From contig JAJVHV010000028.1 in NCBI GenBank assembly GCA_022072445.1, forward strand, positions 1-61,789: a DNA stretch of 61,789 bases, given 5' to 3'. The position numbers were made by a program, and so were the translations under genes. Below, one piece after another: positions 1 through 8,666 of this stretch (its first letter is position 1; each line of letters begins with the position of its first letter). Under the pieces are notes generated by a model. It did no database searches. It saw nothing but the letters and a program-made list of their open reading frames with translations, and was not told the origin of the DNA. Source of the DNA: Phycisphaerae bacterium. GTDB taxonomy: Bacteria > Planctomycetota > Phycisphaerae > UBA1845 > Fen-1342.

Positions 1-840
1 CGCGGGGCTAAGAAACCGCTTCCTTACGGTCGCGGCTCGGACAGGCGCGGGCGCGGCTCGATCGCGCGGCGCGGCGCGGATCGCGCGGCGCGGCTCGGAT
101 CGCGCGGCGCGGCGCGGATCGCGCGGCGGCCGGAACCGAGCCGCGCGCGTCAGCAAGCGGTTTCCTGGCCGAGCCGGAGCGCGAGCGGCGGTCGAAGGGT
201 CCGCGCGCGGGGCTAAGAAACCGCTCCCTTACGGTCGCGGCTCGGATCGCGCGGCGCGGCGCGGATCGCGCGGGGCTGGAACCGAGCCGCGCGCGTCAGC
301 AAGCGGTTTCCTGGCCGAGCGGGAGTGCGAGCGGCGGTCGAAGGGTCCGCGCGCGGGGCTAAGAAACCGCTCCCTTACGGTCGCGGCTCGGACAGGCGCG
401 GGGCAGCTCGGACAGGCGCGGGCGCGGCGCGGATCGCGCTGTCGCGGCGCGGATCGCGCGGGGCTGGAACCGAGCCGCGCGCGTCAGCAAGCGGTTTCCT
501 GGCCGAGCCGGAGTGCGAGCGGCGGTCGGAGGGTCCACGCGCGGGGCTAAGAAACCGCTCCCTTACGGTCGCGGCTCGGATCGCGCGGCGCGGCTCGGAT
601 CGCGCTGTCGCGGCGCGGATCGCGCGGGGCGGCTCGGACAGGCACGTGCGCGGCTCGGACAGGCACGGTCGCGGCGCGGATCGCGCGGGGCTGGAACCGA
701 GCCGCGCGCGTCAGCAAGCGGTTTCCTGGCCGAGCCGGAGTGCGAGCGGCGGTCGGAGGGTCCACGCGCGGGGCTAAGAAACCGCTCCCTTACGGTCGCG
801 GCTCGGATCGCGCGGCGCGGCGCGGATCGTGCGGGGCGGC
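1..840. repeat. Mosaic of GC-rich repeats in alternating orientation (BIME-like)
   Basis: No credible gene lies here. A motif beginning aagaaaccgct and ending cgcggctcgg occurs in direct orientation near 10, 215, 361, 549 and 776. Its diverged reverse complement (ccgagccgcgcgcgtcagca followed by agcggttt) occurs near 132, 269, 466 and 690. The order is strictly direct-inverted-direct throughout. Spacers are made of gcgcggatcgcgcgg-type filler. Alternating orientation is the layout of bacterial interspersed mosaic elements built from REP sequences. The long open frames across it are a by-product of stop-poor GC-rich repeats. The same motif is found inside the kinase gene at 20478-20515. Confidence 0.85.
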
Positions 841-880
841 TCTGGCTCTCAACGGAAGTCTCGCCCTCCCCAGAGAACAA

Positions 881-910
881 GTGGGGCACAGCCGGGGGCG
901 GCTGTGCCAC
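881..910. repeat. Palindromic repeat, cacagcc family, in the ispG leader
   Basis: A perfect 9-bp stem (ggcacagcc at 885-893 and ggctgtgcc at 900-908) flanks a gggggc loop. The same stem with a different loop is repeated four times inside tyrS at 51737-51886. Here it is intergenic, about 80 bp before ispG. Confidence 0.85.
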
Positions 911-946
911 AACCCGCGCACGCGACCCAAGCCGCCTCGCAGGCCG

Positions 947-952
947 TACAAT
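947..952 (+). promoter_or_regulatory. Candidate -10 box of ispG (TACAAT)
   Basis: TACAAT matches five of six bases of the sigma-70 -10 consensus and lies 40 bp before the ispG start. No good -35 is visible at 17 bp. Similar TA(G/C)AAT boxes sit about 40-80 bp before other genes in this window (24917, 14556, 56352), which supports the call. Confidence 0.4.
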
Positions 953-991
953 CGGACGGATGCTTCGCGGAAACCGAGGAAACGGGAACCC

Positions 992-2206
992 ATGACTCCA
1001 CGCCGCAAGACGCGACAGGTGAATGTTGGACCGGTACCGCTGGGCGGCGACGCGCCGGTGGTGTTGCAGAGCATGACCGCCGGCTACACGCACGAGGTCG
1101 ATAAGTGCATCGCCGAGATTCAGAAACTCGCGCGGGCCGGGGCGGATATCGTGCGCGTCGCCGTGCCGGAGAAGGCCGATACGGACGCGCTGCGGACGAT
1201 CATTCCGGCGTCGCCGGTGCCGATCGTGGCGGACGTGCACTTTCACTTTCAGCGGGCGCTGGAGGCGATTGAGGCGGGCGTGCACAAGATTCGGCTGAAC
1301 CCGGGGAATCTTCAGGATCGGGCACAGGTGCTGAAGGTGATCGCGGCGTGCAAGGAGCGACGGATTCCGATTCGCGTGGGCGTGAACGAAGGCGGGATCG
1401 TCGAGCGGCGCGACAAGGAGCAGCGGGCGGAGGAGAAGGCGCGGCTGGCGTCGCAGGAAGGCTATGCGGCGGGGCTGATCCGGATCATGCTCGAAAAGCT
1501 GGAGGAGTATCTGCGGATTTTCGACGAGGCGGATTATCACGACATCGTGATCTCGGCCAAGAGCATCGACCCGCGGATCGTGATCGACGCGTACACGGCG
1601 ATCAGCGCGCGCTTCGACTTTCCGCTGCACCTGGGCGTGACGCACGCCGGCCCGCCGGAGACGGGGCGGATTCGCAGCGTGACGGCGCTGGGGGCGCTGC
1701 TGGCGAACGGGATCGGCGACACGATCCGCATCAGCTATGCGGCCGACCCGGTCTATGAAGTCGAGGATGGCAAGGAGCTGCTGTGCTGCCTGGGGCTGCG
1801 GAGCCGTACGGAGCCGGAGCTGATCGCGTGTCCGAGCTGCGGGCGGATCGAGGTAGACTTGTTCAAGCTGGTGACGGACGTGCGCCGCAAGCTGGCCGAG
1901 GAGAAGCTGCCGCCCCTGAAGCTGGCCGTGATGGGCTGCGTGGTGAACGGGCCGGGGGAGTGCGAGGGGGCGGACGTGGCAATTTTCGCGGGGCGCGGCA
2001 AGGGCATCTTGTACGTGCAGGGTGAGTTGCGGCAGACGGTGCCCGAGTCGGGCATGCTCGACGCGCTGCTGCACGAGTGCCGGGCGCTGGCGGCGCGGGT
2101 GGAGCGCGGCGAGGCGCGGCTGCTGGGCGCGCACGTCGACATCACGCCGCCGGACCCGCTGCCGCGCGGGGATGGGAGCGTGCCGCTAGCGGTAGTTCGC
2201 CGATAG
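992..2206 (+). CDS. ispG: 4-hydroxy-3-methylbut-2-enyl-diphosphate synthase IspG
   Basis: A 404-residue protein, cytosolic, catalysing the penultimate step of the MEP isoprenoid pathway (MEcPP to HMBPP) with a [4Fe-4S] cluster. Family signatures are clear. The N-terminal TIM-barrel includes the region around VNVGPVPLGGDAPVVLQSM. The C-terminal cluster domain has C280-P-S-C283-G-R, the third cysteine C316 in MGCVVNGPGE and the conserved glutamate at about 323. Length fits the bacterial two-domain form. I chose ATG 992 because the protein family begins there. The open frame extends upstream only because it runs through stop-poor repeats. A -10-like TACAAT lies 40 bp upstream. No operon partner is apparent. 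The next gene is a broken one. Confidence 0.97.
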   Translation: MTPRRKTRQVNVGPVPLGGDAPVVLQSMTAGYTHEVDKCIAEIQKLARAGADIVRVAVPEKADTDALRTIIPASPVPIVADVHFHFQRALEAIEAGVHKIRLNPGNLQDRAQVLKVIAACKERRIPIRVGVNEGGIVERRDKEQRAEEKARLASQEGYAAGLIRIMLEKLEEYLRIFDEADYHDIVISAKSIDPRIVIDAYTAISARFDFPLHLGVTHAGPPETGRIRSVTALGALLANGIGDTIRISYAADPVYEVEDGKELLCCLGLRSRTEPELIACPSCGRIEVDLFKLVTDVRRKLAEEKLPPLKLAVMGCVVNGPGECEGADVAIFAGRGKGILYVQGELRQTVPESGMLDALLHECRALAARVERGEARLLGAHVDITPPDPLPRGDGSVPLAVVRR

Positions 2207-2216
2207 GCTATTCGGC

Positions 2217-2458
2217 ATGCCACTGACTAATGCCGAGCTTGAACGGCTAGCGCGCAAGGAAGGCGAGCGCTGCGAGTTCAAGAAATCGCTTTCCGACCGC
2301 GCCAAGATCAAGCACGCCATCTGCGCATTCGCGAACGACCTCACCAATCATCGCTCGCCGAGCGTCATCTTCGTCGGATTGCGCGACGACGGAAGTTGCT
2401 GCGGCCTGGAGATCACCGATGAGCGGCCTAAGCTCGCCGCGGACTTTCGCTCCGACGG
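2217..2458 (+). pseudogene. N-terminal fragment of an AlbA_2 (Schlafen-type) ATP-binding protein
   Basis: The first 80 or so residues from ATG 2217 match the start of AlbA_2/divergent-AAA proteins. They show E-x-K-K-S-L-S-D near residue 20, A-F-A-N-D-L near 38, the strand VIFVGLRDDGS near 50, then ADFRSDG. The family then expects a proline-rich SDG-xxxPxP segment, but similarity stops at about 2456. The following 28 residues to the stop at 2543 look like out-of-frame reading of the next gene. It is therefore a truncated remnant joined to a ParA-like gene. A function for the fragment is unlikely. Confidence 0.7.
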
Positions 2459-3334
2459 CAGACAGCCGCATTTCTCGATGAAGATCGGCTTGAAACACTT
2501 TTCGATTCCCAAACGCAATCGGAGACTGTCTATGATTGCCTGAGACCACTCATAAAGGGCGTCGGCGACATCAAGCCCCCGCGGCTAGAGGCAATCAGCG
2601 CGCGGCTTGCGTTGATCGTCGGAGACATGTCCCTATCCACATTTGAGGACCAGCTCTCTGAAGTCTGGCCCAAGTGCCTGAGCAGGGACGAGCGCGCCTT
2701 TCGCGTGACTTCCGCTTTCTGGCGCGTTCTGCAGCTCGGTGCCAACACTCATCAAGCGCAGGTAGTGCTCATCGATCTGGGGCCGAACCTTGGTGCAATC
2801 AACCGCGCGGCGCTGATCGCCGCGGATTTCGTCGTCATCCCGCTCGGTCCCGACTTGTTCTCCCTTCAGGGGTTGAAGAATCTGGGCCCCGCGCTTCGCG
2901 AGTGGCGGACAGAGTGGCACGAGCGCATCAAGAAGAACCCCGCGCCCGACCAACTTCGATTGCCTTCCGGCGGGCTGAAACCGGTCGGATACATTGTGCT
3001 TCGCCACTCGATTCGTCTTGATCGACCTGTGCAGGCGTTTGACCGCTGGATGGCGAAGATGCCTTCCGTCTATCAGGAGCACGTGCTTCAGCAGGAGAGC
3101 AACACCAATCGGCGAATCGAAGACGACGAGAACTGCATCGCGCGGCTTCGGGACTACCGCAGCCTCATGCCCCTTGCGCAGGAGGCCCGCAAGCCGATCT
3201 TCTTCCTGAAGCCGGCGGATGGGGCGCTCGGTGCGCACACGAGCGCTGTCACGCGTGCGTACGCGGACTTTCTCGACGTTGCCCGCAAGATTGCCACGCG
3301 GACGAACGTGCCTCTGATGGTGGATCGAGAGTGA
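2459..3334 (+). pseudogene. ParA/MinD-like ATPase lacking its N-terminus
   Basis: Read in the frame ending at 3334, the sequence matches the middle and end of a ParA-type ATPase. It starts with AAFLDEDRLE (about 2465), then a segment near DCLRPLIKGVGDI, then the Walker-B-like VLIDLGPNLGAINRAALIAAD, PLGPDLFSLQGL and a conserved C-terminal region. The Walker A P-loop and the first ~50-60 residues are missing, replaced by the AlbA_2 fragment in another frame. The best remaining start, ATG 2612, lies inside the conserved domain. Without a P-loop it could not hydrolyse ATP. This looks like a deletion or recombination scar between two unrelated genes rather than a working fusion. Confidence 0.75.
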
Positions 3335-3815
3335 GAGACTTCGGATGCTGTTTGTCGTCTTCATCCGGGACCTGGCGTGAGTCGACTTCGTCACCGCGGG
3401 CGTCGTGACTGCCGACAAGTCGAATCGACAACTCGATTAAGGGTTGCCCGGGTGATTTCCGACAGGACTTTTTGCCGGACACCTGGGAAGCGAAGCTGGG
3501 GGAGCAATCCGGGTGCCATTGCGTGAATTCCGCGCGCGGAGTTTCGCGACCTAGCGCGTCGGCTTGACTTGCCGCCGATGCGCGGCGTAGCAGCGGAAAT
3601 CGCGCGAGTTAGCGAGCGCGACGCGGCATCGTGCGCGCTGCGTGGGCGGGGGCTCATTCGTTTGTCGTGTTTGCCGCGTTCGCTCCGCGCGGCGGGTCAG
3701 GCCCTTGTCGCGGCTGAATTCCGCCCAACGATTTCCCCGTGAGAGCCGGTCGCACGTTCGGCCGAACGGTCGGTCGATCGAAAAGACCAGCGCGAGAAAC
3801 TTCTGGAGCCTGCCT
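3335..3815. other. 481-bp gap without a convincing gene
   Basis: I see no open frame with coding character, no RNA gene and no clear member of the palindromic families found elsewhere. It follows the chimeric pseudogene and may hold further decayed sequence. Confidence 0.5.
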
Positions 3816-4058
3816 ATGACGACGCAAACGAAGACGCGGTTCCGCACGGGCGATGTGTGCATCCAGGCGGGTCGATACCACTTCGATCGCTACGTGGACG
3901 ACCGCACGACGCCCACGCCGGCGCCGTCCGAGCTGGTCATCGAACTGGCGCCGGGCGACCGCTTCCCGCAGATCACGACGATCGGCAAGGAGTGCTGGTG
4001 GCTTCCGCCCGACGTGCCGATCGGTGACGACCTGGATGAACTGCGCGGCGACGCGTAG
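3816..4058 (+). CDS. Small YjzC-like protein
   Basis: An 80-residue protein. The N-terminal RFRTGDVCIQAGRYHF and the later LAPGDRFPQIT resemble the YjzC family (roughly RF-x-TG, then GDRFP), whose function is unknown. It has no signal peptide, so it is probably cytosolic. I chose ATG 3816 because upstream codons in this frame are arginine-rich and look non-coding. A weak ggag lies 8 bp before the start. The next gene is 95 bp downstream in the same direction. The family match is from memory of a short motif, so confidence in the name is moderate. Confidence 0.6.
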   Translation: MTTQTKTRFRTGDVCIQAGRYHFDRYVDDRTTPTPAPSELVIELAPGDRFPQITTIGKECWWLPPDVPIGDDLDELRGDA

Positions 4059-4153
4059 GAGATTTCAACGTGGCGCAACGGACTTGAATTCGGTTCTGGC
4101 TGGCGCGGCGTGCAGCGCGTGGCTGTGCGCCCTCCCGGCCCAAGGAGAGCACC

Positions 4154-4561
4154 ATGTGCCGTAGGACGCTTCGTACTGTGTTCGTGGCGACGCTCGTGGC
4201 CGTTCCGGCAGGGCTGCTCGTCTGGCCCGTGCTGGCGGAGGGCAGTGACGACGCCGGCCAGGCGCGTGAGATCGTGAAGCTGATCGAGCAGGGACAGCTT
4301 GCCCTGCCGCAGGCGGTTGAGCTGGCTGAGAAACACGTGCGCGGCCGCGCCATCGGCGTCTCGTGCAACCTGCAACGCGCCGCCGCGGGCGACGAGAAGA
4401 AGCCGGGTGACGAGAAGAAGCCTGGCGGTCCGTCCCAGGATGCGGCCGCGATGACGAGCCGCGTCATGTACAGCATCCAGTGCTTTGCCAAGGACAAGGT
4501 GCAGGCCGTCACGGTTGACGGCCTCAGCCGGCAAGTCACCGACGGCAAGCAGCCGAAGTAG
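4154..4561 (+). CDS. Exported PepSY-like small protein
   Basis: A 135-residue protein with a clear signal peptide (hydrophobic run VFVATLVAVPAGLLVWPV, cleavage near ALAEG at about 29). The mature part has LPQAVELAEKHVRGRAIG followed by a strand pair ending VQAVTVDGLSRQV. This resembles a PepSY domain, which in other proteins binds or inhibits peptidases or senses the envelope. A lysine-rich EKKPGDEKKPG linker splits the domain. A strong aaggagag Shine-Dalgarno at 4141-4148 fixes the start. Location: periplasm. Specific role unknown. Confidence 0.7.
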   Translation: MCRRTLRTVFVATLVAVPAGLLVWPVLAEGSDDAGQAREIVKLIEQGQLALPQAVELAEKHVRGRAIGVSCNLQRAAAGDEKKPGDEKKPGGPSQDAAAMTSRVMYSIQCFAKDKVQAVTVDGLSRQVTDGKQPK

Positions 4562-4752
4562 TCGATGCGCTCGCTGACGCGCGCCACGCCGCAGCCTGAC
4601 GCCCGACGCGCGCCAGCGAAGCATCCGTGACGCCCCTCCGGGCCGGTTCGACGCTTCGCGTTGGTCCATCACGAGCGACCACGCGACGTCGATCCCCGGG
4701 GGGGATTTTCCTTGTGCTTCTGGTGGTGCGCTTTTCGAGTTTGAGCCCCAGC

Positions 4753-4781
4753 TTGACGCAGCGCGTGGCGCGTGAGACTAT
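4753..4781 (+). promoter_or_regulatory. Possible promoter of the DUF4185-like gene
   Basis: TTGACG at 4753-4758, then a 17-bp spacer, then GACTAT at 4776-4781, about 50 bp before the start codon at 4833. The -35 is good, the -10 weak. Confidence 0.35.
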
Positions 4782-4832
4782 CCGGCGCGTACGCTGCTCA
4801 GCAGCCGCGCCTACTCAGGAAGGGGTTCGACG

Positions 4833-6413
4833 ATGGCAACCCAAGTCCACTTCCGCCGATCGGCCACTGCGCCACGACTTTTCGCGGCGGCATTCGCCTG
4901 GCTGCTGATTGTGGCTACGCCATCCTTCGCCGCGGATGGAAAGCCGTTCCGCATCGCGGTGGTCGACGCGGCGACGAATCGTGGCGTACCGCTGGTCGAG
5001 CTGACCACGGTCAACGGAGTTACGTACGTGACCGACTCAGCGGGGATGATTGCGTTCGACGAACCGGGTCTGATGAACCAGGAGGTGTTCTTCGCGATCC
5101 GCAGCCACGGCTACACGCACCCCAAAGACGGCTTCGGCAACGCCGGCGTACGGCTCACCCCCACGGAGGGCGGCGCCGCCACGGTGCGCATCGAGCGCGT
5201 GAACATCGCCACGCGGCTCTATCGACTCACCGGCCAGGGCATCTATCGCGACTCGGTCCTGCTCGGCGACACGCCGCCGACCGCCGAGCCGCTGCTGAAT
5301 GGCGGCGTCTTGGGGCAGGACAGCGTGCAGCGCGCCCTGTATCGCGGGAAGATCTACTGGTTCTGGGGAGACACGGCGCGGGCCAGCTACCCGCTTGGAA
5401 ACTTCGCGATGTCCGGCGCAACGTCGGAGCTGCCTTCGCCGCGGGGCAACGGTCTCGATCCTGCGAAGGGCGTGGACTACCGCTACTTCACGGGTTCCGA
5501 CGGCTTCTCGCGTCCGATGTGCCCAATCGAGGGGCAGCCGGGGCCGGTCTGGTGCGACGGGATGACGACGATCGCCGACAAGAGCGGCCGAGAGCGGCTG
5601 CTGTGCCACTTCGCGCGGATGAAGTCGCTCGGCGAGATGTATGAGCAGGGCATCGCACTGTACAACGACGAGCGCGAGCTGTTTGAGCCGATCAAGCGGA
5701 TTCCGCTCGACGCGCTGCTGTTCATGCGCGGGAATCCGCTGCGCGTGAAGGACGAGGGTGGCGACTATTACTACTTTGCGACGCCGCTGCCGCTGGTGCG
5801 CTGCCGCGCGGATTACGACGCGTTGCTCGATCCCGGGCAGTACGAGGCGTACACGTGTCTGGAGGCAGGTGCGCGGTATGACATCAGCAATCCGCGACTC
5901 GAGCGCCGCGAGGGCCGACTGGTGTATGGCTGGAAGCGCGACACAGCCCTCGTGCAACAGAAGGAGCAGAAGGAGCTCATCGACAAGGGCCACATGCGGC
6001 CGGAGGAGGCGCTCATCCGGCTGGCCGACGCCGCGAGCGGCAAGACCGTGCTCGCGCATGCGGGAACCGTGGCGTGGAACGCGTATTGCGGCGCGTGGCT
6101 GATGGTCTTTCAGGAAGGCTGGGGAAGCTCGATGTGCGGCGAAAGCTGGCTGGCCACCGCGCCGCGTCTGACCGGTCCGTGGGAGAAGGCGACCAAGATC
6201 ATCACGCACGTCGACTACTCGTTCTACAACGTGTCGCATCATCCGTTCTTCGATCAGGACGGCGGCCGCGTGATCTATCTCGAAGGCACGTACACGATGA
6301 CGTTCTCGGGCACAAAAGTGCCCACGCCGCGGTATGACTACAACCAGATCATGTACGCGGTCGATCTGTCTGATCCGCGGCTGGGAAACACGGCGAGTCG
6401 GTCGGGTCGATGA
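4833..6413 (+). CDS. Secreted DUF4185-like beta-propeller protein
   Basis: A 526-residue protein with a signal peptide (LFAAAFAWLLIVATPSFA, cleavage near residue 33). The first ~100 mature residues look like a small beta-sandwich (IAVVDAATNRGVPLVELTTV). The rest has GGVLGQDSVQRALYRGKIYWFWGDT, a pattern typical of DUF4185 proteins, which are related to five-bladed-propeller glycosidase folds. Many aromatic and acidic residues suggest carbohydrate binding, but I cannot assign a catalytic pair. The caggaaggggttcgacg leader gives a usable ribosome site. It is monocistronic and followed by a repeat cluster. Substrate unknown. Confidence 0.65.
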   Translation: MATQVHFRRSATAPRLFAAAFAWLLIVATPSFAADGKPFRIAVVDAATNRGVPLVELTTVNGVTYVTDSAGMIAFDEPGLMNQEVFFAIRSHGYTHPKDGFGNAGVRLTPTEGGAATVRIERVNIATRLYRLTGQGIYRDSVLLGDTPPTAEPLLNGGVLGQDSVQRALYRGKIYWFWGDTARASYPLGNFAMSGATSELPSPRGNGLDPAKGVDYRYFTGSDGFSRPMCPIEGQPGPVWCDGMTTIADKSGRERLLCHFARMKSLGEMYEQGIALYNDERELFEPIKRIPLDALLFMRGNPLRVKDEGGDYYYFATPLPLVRCRADYDALLDPGQYEAYTCLEAGARYDISNPRLERREGRLVYGWKRDTALVQQKEQKELIDKGHMRPEEALIRLADAASGKTVLAHAGTVAWNAYCGAWLMVFQEGWGSSMCGESWLATAPRLTGPWEKATKIITHVDYSFYNVSHHPFFDQDGGRVIYLEGTYTMTFSGTKVPTPRYDYNQIMYAVDLSDPRLGNTASRSGR

Positions 6414-6458
6414 CCCGACCTGCGTGCTCGAAGAACGCCGACGCTTCACGCGTGTCGG

Positions 6459-6600
6459 GGAGTGCGGGCGTCTCGCCCGCACTGGCGGGTTTTCAACCCG
6501 CTTCGGGTAGAGCGGGCATCCTGCCCGCTGCTGCTGTGGTACGAGAGGTCAGGCACGGCGGCCTGCCCCCCTTTCACTATGCCCCCCTCGGTGGTGCGGG
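6459..6600. repeat. Palindromic repeat cluster (gcgggcgtctcgcccgc family)
   Basis: Self-complementary units lie side by side: gcgggcgtctcgcccgc near 6467, gcgggttttcaacccgc near 6486, gcgggcatcctgcccgc near 6512 and a ggcacggcggcctgcc unit near 6554. Each could form a short hairpin. They fill the gap between the DUF4185-like gene and mrr. Confidence 0.8.
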
Positions 6601-6695
6601 CGTCTCTGCCGCCAGCGCTCGGCGAGCTTGATGCTGGATGGCACACGTAGTGTGCGTCGGGTAAGCTCGGGGCGCAGCTAGGTCTGGAGAAAACA

Positions 6696-7595
6696 ATGGC
6701 CACAGAGCGCATCTCGACCGACCGACGTGGCGAAATACTCAAGGCGGTCCTCGAAGAGCTCAACCGACTAGGTGGGCAGGCTGCACCTCGAGATTTGTTC
6801 GCCCAGGTAGCTCAGAAGATCAAGCTGTCGGATCACGAGTCCAGCCAGAACGCGTCGGGAAACGTGCGTTGGCAGACCGACGTTCGATTTCACTCGGTCA
6901 ACTGTGTACGCGCCGGGTGGCTCCAAAAGTCACATGGAGTGTGGACGCTTACGGATCAAGGTAAGGAAGCGCTTCGGCTTCCTGCCGCCGAGCTCATTCG
7001 CAAAGCGATGCGCCAATATCAAGCTTGGCTGAAGGGGCGCGCTGAGGGTCGGGAGTTGATTGACAGCGAGGCGAGCTTGGGCGACGACGAGCCCGCCGTC
7101 CGCCAAGCGGTCTACGACGAGGCGAACGAAAGGGCCAGCCTGGAGATCAGGAAACACATCGACGACCTAGCCCCGTACGACTTTCAGCAACTTGTCGCCG
7201 AGTTGCTAATCGCGATGGGTTACCACGTCACGCGCGTCGCCGCGCCCGGCCCCGACGGAGGAGTCGACGTCATTGCCTATCGCGATCCGCTTGGTACAAC
7301 GACGCCTCGCATCAAGGTTCAGGTGAAGCACCGCGAGCAGAAGGCAAGCGTCACCGAAGTGCGAGAGCTTGAAGGGCTTCTACGAAAGGACGGCGATAGC
7401 GGATTGTTCGTATCGTCCGCCGGGTTTACCAAAGAGGCCGAGCAAGAAATTCGCTCGTCGCATCGGCACATCGAGGCAATCGACCTCGATCGTCTCATTG
7501 ATCTTTGGACGAAGCACTACGAAAAAGTCCGTCCGAAAGGAAAAGAGCTACTTCCGCTTGTGACGGTCCACTTCCTCGCACCAATCAATGAGTAG
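6696..7595 (+). CDS. mrr: Mrr-type restriction endonuclease (type IV)
   Basis: A 299-residue cytosolic nuclease. Residues 1-95 form a winged-helix Mrr_N-like DNA-binding domain (ILKAVLEELNRLGGQAAPRDL, ending VWTLTDQGKEAL). Residues ~150-270 are the Mrr catalytic fold: DFQQLVAELLIAMGY, then PGPDGGVDVIA near 185 with the active-site D, then IKVQVKH near 210 supplying the Q-x-K. Mrr enzymes cut modified DNA. No methyltransferase or specificity subunit is adjacent, so a stand-alone type IV role is likely. ctggaga 6 bp upstream supports ATG 6696. The next gene starts 34 bp later. A housekeeping repair function is the main alternative. Confidence 0.85.
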   Translation: MATERISTDRRGEILKAVLEELNRLGGQAAPRDLFAQVAQKIKLSDHESSQNASGNVRWQTDVRFHSVNCVRAGWLQKSHGVWTLTDQGKEALRLPAAELIRKAMRQYQAWLKGRAEGRELIDSEASLGDDEPAVRQAVYDEANERASLEIRKHIDDLAPYDFQQLVAELLIAMGYHVTRVAAPGPDGGVDVIAYRDPLGTTTPRIKVQVKHREQKASVTEVRELEGLLRKDGDSGLFVSSAGFTKEAEQEIRSSHRHIEAIDLDRLIDLWTKHYEKVRPKGKELLPLVTVHFLAPINE

Positions 7596-7629
7596 CTTGG
7601 ACCAGAGGTTTTCACCGAGGAGAAGAAGC

Positions 7630-8484
7630 ATGAACAAGCTGTGCCTATGGTCGCTTTGCGGCATGCTGGTCGCGTCGCCGATCGCTCTTGGACAGCCCCA
7701 GACGACACTGACAACCACGGCGGGGCAGTACACCATCCATGCCAACAGCTTTCTCAGCCCGACGGCGCTGGGCGGCGCGGCGGACTTTTCGGTCTCGGGA
7801 GTGCTGGGCGACTACCTCGACCGTCACATGTTTGCCTATCGGCAGACGGGCGACACCCGCGAATACATGGTCGCGGACTCGGCGGCGACCTTCTCAAGCA
7901 CCGCCAACACCTGGGACGCCACCATTCTCAGGAACGTGAACAACGCCGGCCCGGATACGCTTCGGTTCGACGTCAATTACACGCTCACGTCCCTGAATCC
8001 CAACTCGCCCCTGCTGACCTGGTGCGTCATCGTCACGAACATCTCCAACCAGACGATCGACTACTCGCTTTTCGCGTACTACGATTTCGACATCCCCGAC
8101 GCGACCGGCGTCCCGACGGCGGATCAGATCGTCACACACCAGTCCGTGGGCAGCGGCTTCTACTCGAAGCAGCAGAACACCACCACGCCCAGCAACTACG
8201 TCACGACCTACGCGGCGATGGTCGGTGCTTTCCAGCACGGCCCCGTCTATGAGTCGATCTTCTCCAACGGAGGCATCGACAACCTCAACAATGTGTGGAA
8301 CCCGGGCATCGGCGAGATGGCGATGGGATTCCAATTCTTTGGTACTCTCCAGCCGGGGCAGTCGAGCATATGCCCCGGTCAGGGGACGGCGCTCAATGGC
8401 GAGGTTCCCGAGCCGGCGACTTTGCTCTGCCTGGGTGCCGGCGCGGCGGTGTTGTTTGCCAGACGGCGTCAGCGGGTACGGTAG
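7630..8484 (+). CDS. PEP-CTERM sorting-signal protein
   Basis: A 284-residue exported protein. Signal peptide: LWSLCGMLVASPIALG, cleavage near residue 20. The middle is a beta-rich domain with many T, N and S (for example LRFDVNYTLTSLNPNSPLLTW). The C-terminus is a canonical PEP-CTERM tail, VPEPATLLCLGAGAAVLFA followed by RRRQRVR. Such tails are cut by exosortase, which is not encoded here. The start at ATG 7630 is preferred over an earlier one because gaggagaag lies 8 bp before it and the signal peptide then follows directly. Ligand or role unknown, probably a cell-envelope or matrix protein. Confidence 0.85.
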   Translation: MNKLCLWSLCGMLVASPIALGQPQTTLTTTAGQYTIHANSFLSPTALGGAADFSVSGVLGDYLDRHMFAYRQTGDTREYMVADSAATFSSTANTWDATILRNVNNAGPDTLRFDVNYTLTSLNPNSPLLTWCVIVTNISNQTIDYSLFAYYDFDIPDATGVPTADQIVTHQSVGSGFYSKQQNTTTPSNYVTTYAAMVGAFQHGPVYESIFSNGGIDNLNNVWNPGIGEMAMGFQFFGTLQPGQSSICPGQGTALNGEVPEPATLLCLGAGAAVLFARRRQRVR

Positions 8485-8666
8485 CACGTCGTTTGCAGGG
8501 CGCGGCAGGCGTGTTACGCCAGGAACGTCGCCAGGGCGCGGCGGCGGCGGCGCCGTTCTGCCCCCGACTTGCATCCGGGTTCGGATGCGCTTGCGTCGAG
8601 GTTCGGATCGGGCATCCGACGAACGTCGGTTACAGTGCTCGTCGGATCAGCCGGAGAGACGAGACC

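Noticed and set aside
563-2134. 523-residue open frame on the minus strand across ispG
   Set aside because: Shadow of ispG: His/Arg/Gln-rich, no motifs. ispG on the other strand is certain.
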